This document shows positions 34,375 to 42,103 of a DNA stretch of 50,639 nucleotides, one piece after another. The DNA lies in assembly GCA_001804705.1 (NCBI GenBank), contig MHAY01000078.1, positions 1 to 50,639 of the forward strand, given 5' to 3'. Position numbers and translations under genes: made by a program. The DNA comes from Ignavibacteria bacterium RIFOXYC2_FULL_35_21 (GTDB taxonomy: Bacteria; Bacteroidota; Ignavibacteria; Kapaibacteriales; UBA2268). The notes below the pieces were generated by a model. The model was not told the origin of the DNA and did not search any database. It saw nothing but the letters and a program-made list of their open reading frames with translations. The number at the start of each line of letters is the position of its first letter. Within the stretch, counting starts at the first letter, position 1.

Positions 34375-36756
34375 TTACCGATTTTTCATATAAATAAAAC
34401 AAATACCAATTGAAATTAAAGTAATAAGTGAAATTATACAACCAAGTTTAAAAACGAAGGGTTTAAAAATAAATTCTACTCTGTGATTTCCCGGAGGAAC
34501 AATAATAGCCCTCATACAATCATTAGCCTTATATATTTGTGTTTCTTCGCCATCAATAAATGCTTTCCAACCGGGGTAATAAACATCTGCTAATTTTAAA
34601 TAAGCAGAATCTATTGAAAAATAGGCTATTTTTATAATATTATTCTTGTACGAAGTGATACGAGCATTACCGGAGCTAACCTGCTTGGGATAGAAACGTG
34701 TTTCGGATTCTTCTAAAAATAAAGTATCGCCGGAAAAACTTTGATTTGAAATTAATTGACAAGTCTTTTTACTACTTATATACCTGATTTTAGTAAATAA
34801 TTCTACTCTATCTTTTACAAGTTTGTTTTTATAAACTACATAATTTTGATAAGAAAAAACTTTCTCGACAGAATTTTCAGGAAATGTAAATGCAGAATCA
34901 GTTACCAAATATTTAACATTGAACAATCCGAGTAGAACCGGATCCGATAATTTATTATTATCCTTGGGATTACAATAATCAAAAAATGTGTGAGGCAGAA
35001 TTCCTTCGTATCCATCTATGAATTGAAGATTATAGATATCTCCCAAATTTTCTGGTAAAAGATTTAATGCTCCCTGAACCCGAATGGCAGCAATTCTTTC
35101 ATATCCAGAATTTTTCTGCAAATACTTAATTAATTTGTTTTCCGGATAAAATGGATATTTTGTAGAATCAATAAATGGAGTAACAAAATGAACAAATCTA
35201 AAAAGTTGTATAAAAGTAATAATTGTAATTAACCAATAAAAATTCTTTGATTTTAACTTGCCTTTCGAAAAATATATAAAAATAATTATTGTAGTTAAAT
35301 TAATTAATAGTCCGATTAAAACGTGAAAATTTGTTAATTTATAACCATTTAGAGTAATCCATAATCTGTTCTCGAACCAGTTTTTTTCATAATAAGCTCT
35401 ATGGGATAAGGATTCATTCATTTTTATTCTTAAAAAATCAATAATATCTTTATGATATATAGAAATAATCACATTTACTATAACAAATCCCAAAATAATT
35501 ATGCAAAATAGTATCAGTGTTATTTTTATTATTTTGAATAAACTATCATTTTTCCTGACAAAATCCGTACTTATAAAATCATTAAGTACAATCCCGCCAA
35601 CAATAATACCTGAGGTTATAAACAGAATAAAGAATCTATCATAAACATAATTATAAAATGGCGTTAAAAGCGGTAAAACAAGAGAAACTCCTGCGATAAT
35701 TATCCAATGCCTGATATTATATCTTTTGTAATTGATAATACCGTAAATAAATAATAATAATAACGCAAGGCCAATATATGCATGAAAATCATTAGGAAAG
35801 GCATCAAGAATTCTTCTAATATCAAATCCTCTAAAATCACCTGTCAATTCGGGAAATGCAAAAGATATTGTTAATAATGTTAAAATTAATCTCTTAAAAA
35901 TATTAAATGTAATACCACTACTTTCAAATCTTGAATTTCCTTTTATAATATCCAGCAAAATATATTGAATCTGTGGAATCCATAAAAAAGCAGTTAACAG
36001 GAAACTTAAAATAATAATACCGAATGCGATTTTTATATGCTTAAAGGTTGTTGATTTATCGCTATATTTTTTTGTCAAGGCATAAAGAATCAAAAACAAA
36101 ATAATAAATGATACTGACTGAATAAAACCTCCTAACATAGACAAACCTAAAAATAAAGATGTCATGAAAAAGTATTTTATTTTTCCACTATCTATATAAC
36201 GTTCGAAAAAAAGAAGTATAAATGGCAGCCAGCAAAAAGCACCGGCAATGTAGAAATAAAGCAAATAGCTTACAAACATACTATTAAGAGAATATGCAAG
36301 GCCACATAAAAAAGCCACTCTGTTGTCTATTTTCAAATACCGCATAAAGGTAAACATCGCTATTGCTGATATTAGACATTGTAAGATTATCTGTAAATGC
36401 CAGGAAATAATAAATGGGAAAATAAGGTAAATAAAATTTGTGATTTCATAATTGGTAGCATAAGTTATAGAATATTGCGGAATACCACCACATTTATTTG
36501 GATTCCAAAAATCAAAATTGCCTTTCTTATGGGATTGTTGGGTAACATAACGATAAGGTGCAAATTGTAGAAAGACATCATTAATATAATGATTGTGTGA
36601 TTCAACTTTAGAATAATTATGATTGAAGGGCTGATAGTAAGACAATCCAAAATCGTTAGGTAACATTTGCTTGTTAAAAAAAATCGGGTAGAAGACTACT
36701 GAAATCAATCCTGAATACAAAAGCAAAGCAATTAGATAGGGTTTGAATTTTTTCAT
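34375..36756 (-). CDS. YfhO-family multi-spanning membrane protein (paralogue 2)
   Basis: A 793-residue polytopic protein of the same family as 3410-5764. The opening loop has DFGLSYYQPFNHN and NDVFLQFAPYRYV, then FWNPNKCGGIPQYS in place of FWNPYIFSGMPFLAD. The C-terminal extracytoplasmic part has YYPGWKAFIDGEETQIYKAND and VPPGNHRVEF, close to the paralogue, followed by a last membrane helix. It should be an inner-membrane GT-C-like enzyme or flippase partner acting on lipid-linked glycans. It is far more AT-rich than its paralogue, with AAA/ATT/TTA-heavy codons, so the two have different histories. Confidence 0.85.
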   Translation of the reverse strand: MKKFKPYLIALLLYSGLISVVFYPIFFNKQMLPNDFGLSYYQPFNHNYSKVESHNHYINDVFLQFAPYRYVTQQSHKKGNFDFWNPNKCGGIPQYSITYATNYEITNFIYLIFPFIISWHLQIILQCLISAIAMFTFMRYLKIDNRVAFLCGLAYSLNSMFVSYLLYFYIAGAFCWLPFILLFFERYIDSGKIKYFFMTSLFLGLSMLGGFIQSVSFIILFLILYALTKKYSDKSTTFKHIKIAFGIIILSFLLTAFLWIPQIQYILLDIIKGNSRFESSGITFNIFKRLILTLLTISFAFPELTGDFRGFDIRRILDAFPNDFHAYIGLALLLLFIYGIINYKRYNIRHWIIIAGVSLVLPLLTPFYNYVYDRFFILFITSGIIVGGIVLNDFISTDFVRKNDSLFKIIKITLILFCIIILGFVIVNVIISIYHKDIIDFLRIKMNESLSHRAYYEKNWFENRLWITLNGYKLTNFHVLIGLLINLTTIIIFIYFSKGKLKSKNFYWLITIITFIQLFRFVHFVTPFIDSTKYPFYPENKLIKYLQKNSGYERIAAIRVQGALNLLPENLGDIYNLQFIDGYEGILPHTFFDYCNPKDNNKLSDPVLLGLFNVKYLVTDSAFTFPENSVEKVFSYQNYVVYKNKLVKDRVELFTKIRYISSKKTCQLISNQSFSGDTLFLEESETRFYPKQVSSGNARITSYKNNIIKIAYFSIDSAYLKLADVYYPGWKAFIDGEETQIYKANDCMRAIIVPPGNHRVEFIFKPFVFKLGCIISLITLISIGICFIYMKNR

Positions 36757-37149
36757 TCAATAAAATTATCAAATTTTAGAACTTACAAATCGTAAAGTAG
36801 ATTTATAATATTTGCAACTTATCATATTGTCAGGTTGTTCCCACTTCTATTTTTGACATTGCGAGAATAAGCGGTATTAGATTTTCAGATATTTTTTCAA
36901 ACTAATAATAAATAATTATACACAAATATTAATATCTATCTACAAATTTTCAACAATTTCTTTTGCTTTAAAATTTAACTTTGCATGCAATTTTGTTACT
37001 TTATTGCTAATCAATGCTAAAAATAATAAATTGTAACTTCAATTCAAAAAATAGAATTCAAAAATTATTTGGCACAGTCATTGAAAATACACTTGTAGAA
37101 TTTGAGTGAAAATTTAAAGGATGTTAGAGTAGCTCTAAGTTTTGGGAAA
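36757..37149. other. Divergent promoter region, YfhO and YbgF-like genes
   Basis: 393 bp between genes on opposite strands. A sigma-54-like site lies at 37070. TAACTTTG at 36976 matches the -7 consensus but lies far from the gene. Nothing else was recognised. Confidence 0.5.
37070..37085 (+). promoter_or_regulatory. Sigma-54-like promoter of the YbgF-like gene
   Basis: TGGCACAGTCATTGAA has GG at -24 spaced as for sigma-54, with GA instead of GC at -12. It lies 65 bases ahead of the ATG at 37150. The site at 34272 matches it across GGCACA-nn-CATTGAAA, and both have GTAGAA about 10-15 bases further on. Confidence 0.4.
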
Positions 37150-38193
37150 ATGAGAATGATTGGCGGATGTAGAATAAAATACACTTGTATAATAATAATC
37201 ACCATTTCGGTGGTTTTGGTTCTTAATGGATGTTCATTTTCGAGGAGCGTTCGGCAGGGAAGCCGCACATCTGTTAAGAAACACACTACAGAACAAAATT
37301 CAGCATCAAAAACTCAGGATGAAAACAGGCAGGATGCCCTACTTGATGCTGAATCGGGAAATGTGTTGCAAAGTACTTATAACACAAGTCAGAACATTAA
37401 AATTCCTACTCTCAGTCAACAGCTTAAAACCCTCAGCGATGAACAGCAGGTAATGAAAACGACAATTTCGGGTATGCAAACCGACATTACCGAAATTAAG
37501 TCAACATTGGCAGATATAAAAAATGCACTTAGCAACTCAATACCAAAACCTCAGGATGCTGTCAAAGGTGTAAATTCCGATAATAATTCGGTTAATAATC
37601 CTGTAATTACCAAATCAAATATTATTTTATCGGATGAAGCAATTGAAAATATACCCGAAACAAAAACTGAAGTTAAATCTAATGAAAAACCAAAAGCAAA
37701 GCCGCTCATTGTACAAAAAAAGCCTGTCCAAAGAAATAATAATTATGTGAAATATGTTAATAATGAGAAACCGGTAATTAAAACTTCGCCACAAGTTTTT
37801 TCCAAAGAAGAGACTACTGAACCAACAAATGAAAATGTTTCATTTACTTCCGTTGTTCAGGATTTAAGCAAAAAAGATTATCAGGATGCTATAAGAAAAT
37901 TAAATAAACTGATTACAACAGAAAAAGACCCCGAACAAATAAACAATTGCAACTTTTTATTGGGTGAGTCACATTTCGGATTGAAGCAATACGAAATTGC
38001 AATTTCGTATTACAAAAAAGTAATCGCTTCAAGGCTGCCTGTAAAGAAGGACAATGCCCAAATCATGCTCGCTGAAGCACAGGTAAAATCAGGACGAATT
38101 GACGAAGCCAGGAAGGCTTACCGGGTTTTTGTAGAAAAGTACCCCACAAGCGAATTTCTGCCGAAAGCCCGGAAAATGCTTCAGCAATTGTAA
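37150..38193 (+). CDS. YbgF/CpoB-like TPR lipoprotein
   Basis: A 347-residue lipoprotein (lipobox LNGC at about residues 24-27). Seen: a Ser/Thr/Gln-rich stretch; a coiled coil (LSQQLKTLSDEQQVMKTTIS and on to IKSTLADIKNAL, about 80-130); a low-complexity linker rich in Asn, Lys and Pro; and C-terminal tetratricopeptide repeats (VVQDLSKKDYQDAIRKLNKL, FGLKQYEIAISYYKKVI, KSGRIDEARKAYRVFVEKYP). This order, coiled coil then TPR, is that of YbgF/CpoB, which links the Tol-Pal system to cell-wall synthesis at division. No tol or pal gene is beside it. ATG at 37150 gives the signal sequence; the frame opens earlier at a TTG. Confidence 0.8.
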   Translation: MRMIGGCRIKYTCIIIITISVVLVLNGCSFSRSVRQGSRTSVKKHTTEQNSASKTQDENRQDALLDAESGNVLQSTYNTSQNIKIPTLSQQLKTLSDEQQVMKTTISGMQTDITEIKSTLADIKNALSNSIPKPQDAVKGVNSDNNSVNNPVITKSNIILSDEAIENIPETKTEVKSNEKPKAKPLIVQKKPVQRNNNYVKYVNNEKPVIKTSPQVFSKEETTEPTNENVSFTSVVQDLSKKDYQDAIRKLNKLITTEKDPEQINNCNFLLGESHFGLKQYEIAISYYKKVIASRLPVKKDNAQIMLAEAQVKSGRIDEARKAYRVFVEKYPTSEFLPKARKMLQQL

Positions 38194-38200
38194 TATTAAA

Positions 38201-38227
38201 CCGTGTCAGGTGTAACACCTGACACGG
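38201..38227. repeat. Palindrome CCGTGTCAGGTG, 12-bp arms
   Basis: CCGTGTCAGGTG-TAA-CACCTGACACGG, a perfect palindrome eight bases after the YbgF-like stop. It has the same opening as 182-207. It may contribute to transcript termination with the next hairpin. Confidence 0.85.
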
Positions 38228-38244
38228 TACATTTATGAATTATG

Positions 38245-38278
38245 CCGGTACACAAAATTTTGTGTCCCGGTTTTTTTT
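38245..38278 (+). terminator. Terminator hairpin with T8 run
   Basis: CCGGTACACAAAA pairs with TTTTGTGTCCCGG (one mismatch), followed directly by eight T. It is a clear rho-independent terminator for the YbgF-like gene. The inner ACACAAAATTTTGTGTCCC recalls the TGTAGGG palindrome family. Confidence 0.8.
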
Positions 38279-38346
38279 GCAATGTATTTGGTATAATTTC
38301 TTTGATTTGGGTGTATATGTGACAAGATGTTATTTAAACTAAATTT

Positions 38347-38427
38347 TGTCATTCCGAACGAAGTGAAGAATCTCCCAAATACAGCATCAATTCTTGTTAA
38401 AGATTCTTCGCTACGCTCAGAATGACA
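38347..38427. repeat. Inverted pair of the GTCATTCCGAAC...AATCT repeat
   Basis: TGTCATTCCGAACGAAGTG...AATCT at 38347-38373 and its approximate complement AGATTCTTCGCTACGC... at 38401-38427 face each other over a 27-bp loop. Translated on the minus strand it gives the HSERSEES string, a well-known spurious peptide from a widespread intergenic repeat. It follows the stop of the barrel gene by 11 bp. Confidence 0.85.
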
Positions 38428-38437
38428 ATAAAAATTA

Positions 38438-39082
38438 TTAGAATTTCCCGAATTTGAATGCAAGGTTTGCCGAAGGCCCGCTTATGTCCTTGTTTGTAGT
38501 TTTCGATAAATCCACACCGGAAACGAATCTATAGCTTGCTCCTAAAGAAATTCTAAAGAATTTTGCAACATTCAAATCAACAGTAGCACCGGGTTCCACT
38601 ACAAAGAAGGGTGTTGATTCATAAACCCAACCATCATTATCCCAATTCATTCCGTCATGAAATGACTTTGTGTAGGAAGCACCACCCGCACCAATCAGAG
38701 TGTTAACAGTAAAATGGACGAGTTTGTTTGAGCTATTGATATACTCGATAAAAACACCGCCCCAGCCAACACGCAGGTATGCCGTAGAATCAAAAGGTGG
38801 CTGATAATTATTTATTTTATGAGTTGTAACAAGTCCGTAACCACCGCCGCCTATCGAGAAGGAACTATTAATTATCCATCCACCGCGGCCTCCTGCCATT
38901 AAACCTAATTCACCCTGGATTTGAGTTAGTTTAAGTTCGGGAGCGCCATATCCACCATGTGTGATTTCACCGTTTCCGAATAAAGTTTCGGATTCATCGG
39001 TATCTTGCCTGGTTTCCAAAGCCAACGTAATTATCGGATATATCAATAATACCGCTAATAATAATAATGCAAATTTTTTCAT
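38438..39082 (-). CDS. Glycine-rich outer-membrane barrel protein
   Basis: A 214-residue exported protein. Signal peptide (about 1-21), then alternating strands with HGGYGAPELKLTQIQGELGLMAGGRGGW, a turn with GGGGYGL, YLRVGWGGVFIEY, EPGATVDLNVAKFFRISLGASYRF and the final strand ANLAFKFGKF, ending in Phe as outer-membrane barrels do. It is probably a small beta-barrel of unknown role. ATG at 39082 has GGAATGAA just ahead and opens a signal peptide; the open frame runs 72 codons further up without reason. Confidence 0.7.
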   Translation of the reverse strand: MKKFALLLLAVLLIYPIITLALETRQDTDESETLFGNGEITHGGYGAPELKLTQIQGELGLMAGGRGGWIINSSFSIGGGGYGLVTTHKINNYQPPFDSTAYLRVGWGGVFIEYINSSNKLVHFTVNTLIGAGGASYTKSFHDGMNWDNDGWVYESTPFFVVEPGATVDLNVAKFFRISLGASYRFVSGVDLSKTTNKDISGPSANLAFKFGKF

Positions 39083-39169
39083 TTCATTCCTCAATAAAAA
39101 CCTAATAAAACAATAACAATGCAAAATACGAATTAAGTTTTTATAAGTTTCAAACAAGTTTTGAAAAAT

Positions 39170-39210
39170 AAAAAAAAACAGCACCCCATAAATTGAGGAA
39201 CGCTGTTTTA
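39170..39210 (-). terminator. Terminator of the 39234 barrel gene
   Basis: On the minus strand AAAACAGC pairs with GCTGTTTT after a 19-nt loop, followed by more T. It lies 24 bp after the stop of the gene at 39234-39884. Confidence 0.7.
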
Positions 39211-39233
39211 AAATTTTTCTATAATTTATTTTT

Positions 39234-39884
39234 TTAGAAAAATGCACCAAGGGAAAGAGAAATAAAAGCTTTTGCTTCCTCCCCTGCTGCCTGTCCAATA
39301 AGATTTATATAATTATATTTAACCTCCAGATTTAATGTAACAAGCTGTACATCAAGGTCTACTCCAGCACCAAGTCCAAAGCCAATACGGCTATCGGAAG
39401 GACTGGTAGAAATCGGTAGGTCAACATCCCCTTTAGGATAATCAACTGAGCTGAATAAGTAATTATAAGTCAAATCACCGACAGCATAAACACCAATGAA
39501 TTTTTTAATAATAAAGAAGTTTATCCCTGCTGTAATTGGTACAACATTTTGTGAAGTCTTTAGTGTTGTTAATAATGAATCGGTAATAGGATGCCTGACT
39601 TCGATTGTTGTTTCAGGAAATTTGTGGTAAGCTATTCCACCGACAAAATACAGATTATCAGACATTCCCACTCTTACTTTTGCTCCGAAATGATAACCAA
39701 GTTTAGAGCCTTCCCTGAATAATTTTCCAACATCAGTTATACTATTACTGTTGTAAACATTATTTACCTGGTCATTAGGTGTTGACAAACCTAGTAAGAC
39801 TCCGAAATTAGTTGCGTCTGCACGAGAATAAAAAATACCAATGAAAAGAAAAATAATTAGTATTGGTTTCAAAATTTGTTTCAT
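39234..39884 (-). CDS. Outer-membrane beta-barrel protein, PorT-like size
   Basis: A 216-residue exported protein. Signal peptide (about 1-24), then eight or so amphipathic strands: FGVLLGLSTPNDQVN, KLGYHFGAKVRVGMSDNLYFVGGIAYHKF, VVPITAGINFFIIKKFIGVYAVGDLTYNYL, IGFGLGAGVDLDVQLVTLNLEVKYNYINLI and the final FISLSLGAFF. This is the outer_membrane_beta-barrel family widespread in Bacteroidota. The role is not evident. It is followed by its own terminator, so it is not joined with the next barrel gene. Confidence 0.78.
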   Translation of the reverse strand: MKQILKPILIIFLFIGIFYSRADATNFGVLLGLSTPNDQVNNVYNSNSITDVGKLFREGSKLGYHFGAKVRVGMSDNLYFVGGIAYHKFPETTIEVRHPITDSLLTTLKTSQNVVPITAGINFFIIKKFIGVYAVGDLTYNYLFSSVDYPKGDVDLPISTSPSDSRIGFGLGAGVDLDVQLVTLNLEVKYNYINLIGQAAGEEAKAFISLSLGAFF

Positions 39885-40004
39885 AACTTATCCCCTATTT
39901 TGATTTTTGAACTATTATTTTTAATAATAACTGATTAGTTGAAAAACTATTTTATCATATCGTAAAGTAACATTGTTAACTGCAAATTTATCAGCTTTTT
40001 TTGA

Positions 40005-40012
40005 TATATTTG
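40005..40012 (+). promoter_or_regulatory. -7 promoter element of the OmpA-family gene
   Basis: TATATTTG matches TAnnTTTG, 38 bases ahead of the chosen ATG at 40051. It lies downstream of the earlier possible start at 39973 and so argues for 40051. Confidence 0.5.
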
Positions 40013-40050
40013 TAAAATTTATTAAAATGTTAAACTTTCAAAGCAGCATT

Positions 40051-42009
40051 ATGAAAATAACACTTTTAAATAAGCTCAAAATTACGATAAGCATAGCATT
40101 ATTCCTTATCACTTCAGACACAATACTATCGGCTCAGGATGATAATCTCATCATGCCCGCAAATTTAGGTATTTATGGTGGATTGAATTTTAATATGCAT
40201 ACTCCATCTTTTATTTTTTCTAAATTTCAACCAAATATAAATTTTGATGAAAACAATAATAATTTATGGTTTCATCTTGGTTTTATCGGAAACTACCCAT
40301 TAAATGAAACATTTACTATATCCGGAAGACTTGGGTATAACGGATTAAATGGCGAATTATCAAAAATTGAAAGATTTGGTACACCTGATACAATAACATC
40401 AAATAGTTTGCAAGGCGATTTGCATTATATTGAAATTACACCTATAATTCAGTTCCATAATTTACTCCCGTTGAAAAGATTGTATTTTTTAGCAGGGCTT
40501 GAATTCGGAATTCCTTTTTCGACTAAATACACAGCAAAACAAACTCAAGTATCACCCCTGCCCGCACAGAATACTTTATCACAAAGTGGTGCCATACCCG
40601 ATGCTACATTAAGATTTGCAGGAGCTATCGGAGCAGGATATGTTTTTAATCTTAGTGAATCGGTATATCTGATACCTGAAATTTCTTATAGAATACCATT
40701 CACTCACGTATCATCCAATAGTGGTTTTACAACTTGGGATGTTCCCCAACTAAGAGCTGGTGTGGCACTGACATTTGGTCTGTCGAAGACACCCGAAAAA
40801 CCACCTGAAACATATTCCGATTTACAAATCGGATTTAAAGAAGTTAATTATTATGACAAAGAAAGAGGGAAACATCCATTGCAGAATATTCGGGTTGAGG
40901 ATGTGCAGTACACAGAACTTTTCCCAATGGTGCCTTATATTTTCTGTGATGAAAATCAGCCTGCACCTTCTGACAGCACACAAATACTGACTGGTTCAAC
41001 TGAAAAAGGGGAATTCAGGATTGAAACTGTTGAACCGGATGCTATGAAAATCAATGTAAAAACACTCGATATCGTCGGTAAAAGAATGACTGAAAATCCG
41101 GATGCCGATTTAACTATAACAGGAACAATTGATAATAAGAAGGAAACACCTGCATCCCAGCTTTCATTACGCAGAGCCGAATTTGCAAAAGAATATCTTG
41201 TTAATATTTACAAAATCAATCCTGATAAAATAAATATTAAAACCGGAGGTTTGCCTGAGAAACCATCGGCTCAGACAGTTGCAGAAGGTGATGCAGAAAA
41301 CAGGAGAATAGAACTATCGAGTTCAAACCCAAAAATTTTAACCCCGATTATAATGAAGGGTGAAAGTCAGACAATTGCAGAACCAAATCTCGTTGAGTTT
41401 GTACCTTTTATTACTTCGACAGATTCTGTAACAATGTGGCAATTTGAAATCGAGCAAGCAGGACTAACTATAAGAAACATAAAAGGCAGTGGTGATATTC
41501 ATCCGATTCAGTTCGTTATTATCCCAAATGAATTGAAGAAAAGCCAAATACCTGTTGATTATGTTTTGACAGTAACAAATGCAAAAGACCTAAAGAGAAC
41601 AGTCTCAGGCTCAATTCCTACTGAATATTTCTCGTTTACAAGGAAAAAAACCGAAGAGTTGCCTGATAAGACTATTTCAAAATATAGCTTAATACTTTTT
41701 GATTTTGATAAAGCAGATATTTCCGAAAAAGACAAAGCAATAATCGAAGAAAATATTTTGCCGGAAATCAAATTTAATTCGACTGTTAAAATTTACGGAT
41801 ATACAGATAAAATCGGGAAAGAGGATTATAATAAAAATCTTTCGGAACGCAGAGCCTTAGCAGTGAAAGAACTTCTTTCATCAAAAGTGAAAGATGCAAA
41901 GTATGAAACATGTGGTGTCGGTGAAAATGAAGTTATTTTCGATAATAATTCGCCTATTGGACGGCATTTATCGAGAACTGTACAGATTTATGTTATAACA
42001 CCAAGATAA
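40051..42009 (+). CDS. OmpA-family protein with N-terminal barrel and two OmpA-like regions
   Basis: A 652-residue exported protein. Signal peptide (about 1-27). Residues about 28-245 form a beta-barrel (LGIYGGLNFNMHTP, AGLEFGIPFSTKY, GAGYVFNLSESVYLIPEISYRIPF). A first OmpA-like region (about 330-425) has LSLRRAEFAKEYLVNIYKINP and AENRRIELSS; a beta-sandwich-like part follows; and a full C-terminal OmpA domain has YSLILFDFDKADIS, YGYTDKIGKEDYNKNLSERRA and GRHLSRTVQIYV, where D and R contact diaminopimelate of peptidoglycan. It should tie the outer membrane to the cell wall. ATG at 40051 opens the signal peptide. Confidence 0.88.
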   Translation: MKITLLNKLKITISIALFLITSDTILSAQDDNLIMPANLGIYGGLNFNMHTPSFIFSKFQPNINFDENNNNLWFHLGFIGNYPLNETFTISGRLGYNGLNGELSKIERFGTPDTITSNSLQGDLHYIEITPIIQFHNLLPLKRLYFLAGLEFGIPFSTKYTAKQTQVSPLPAQNTLSQSGAIPDATLRFAGAIGAGYVFNLSESVYLIPEISYRIPFTHVSSNSGFTTWDVPQLRAGVALTFGLSKTPEKPPETYSDLQIGFKEVNYYDKERGKHPLQNIRVEDVQYTELFPMVPYIFCDENQPAPSDSTQILTGSTEKGEFRIETVEPDAMKINVKTLDIVGKRMTENPDADLTITGTIDNKKETPASQLSLRRAEFAKEYLVNIYKINPDKINIKTGGLPEKPSAQTVAEGDAENRRIELSSSNPKILTPIIMKGESQTIAEPNLVEFVPFITSTDSVTMWQFEIEQAGLTIRNIKGSGDIHPIQFVIIPNELKKSQIPVDYVLTVTNAKDLKRTVSGSIPTEYFSFTRKKTEELPDKTISKYSLILFDFDKADISEKDKAIIEENILPEIKFNSTVKIYGYTDKIGKEDYNKNLSERRALAVKELLSSKVKDAKYETCGVGENEVIFDNNSPIGRHLSRTVQIYVITPR

Positions 42010-42010
42010 T

Positions 42011-42042
42011 AATTAGTGAATAACGAATAGTGAATAATTATT
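42011..42042. repeat. Heptad-period array AGTGAAT
   Basis: Reads as AGTGAAT-AACGAAT-AGTGAAT-AATTATT after the OmpA stop. 7-nt period. Confidence 0.8.
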
Positions 42043-42103
42043 GGTTAAAAGATATTTTAATTAAGAATAAATGTTTGTTGATTCGTCTTAGTAACTTGTT
42101 TAA

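Noticed and set aside
38233-38463. 76-codon minus-strand reading frame with HSERSEES string
   Set aside because: It is the translation of a widespread intergenic inverted repeat and overlaps the end of a real gene.
39083-39298. Extended N-terminus of the barrel protein
   Set aside because: The extra 72 codons overlap the previous gene's end and terminator and precede a clear signal peptide start at 39082.
42043-42103. Thiamine riboswitch ahead of dxs
   Set aside because: The leader after the heptad array is about 60 nt and shows no THI-box motifs.
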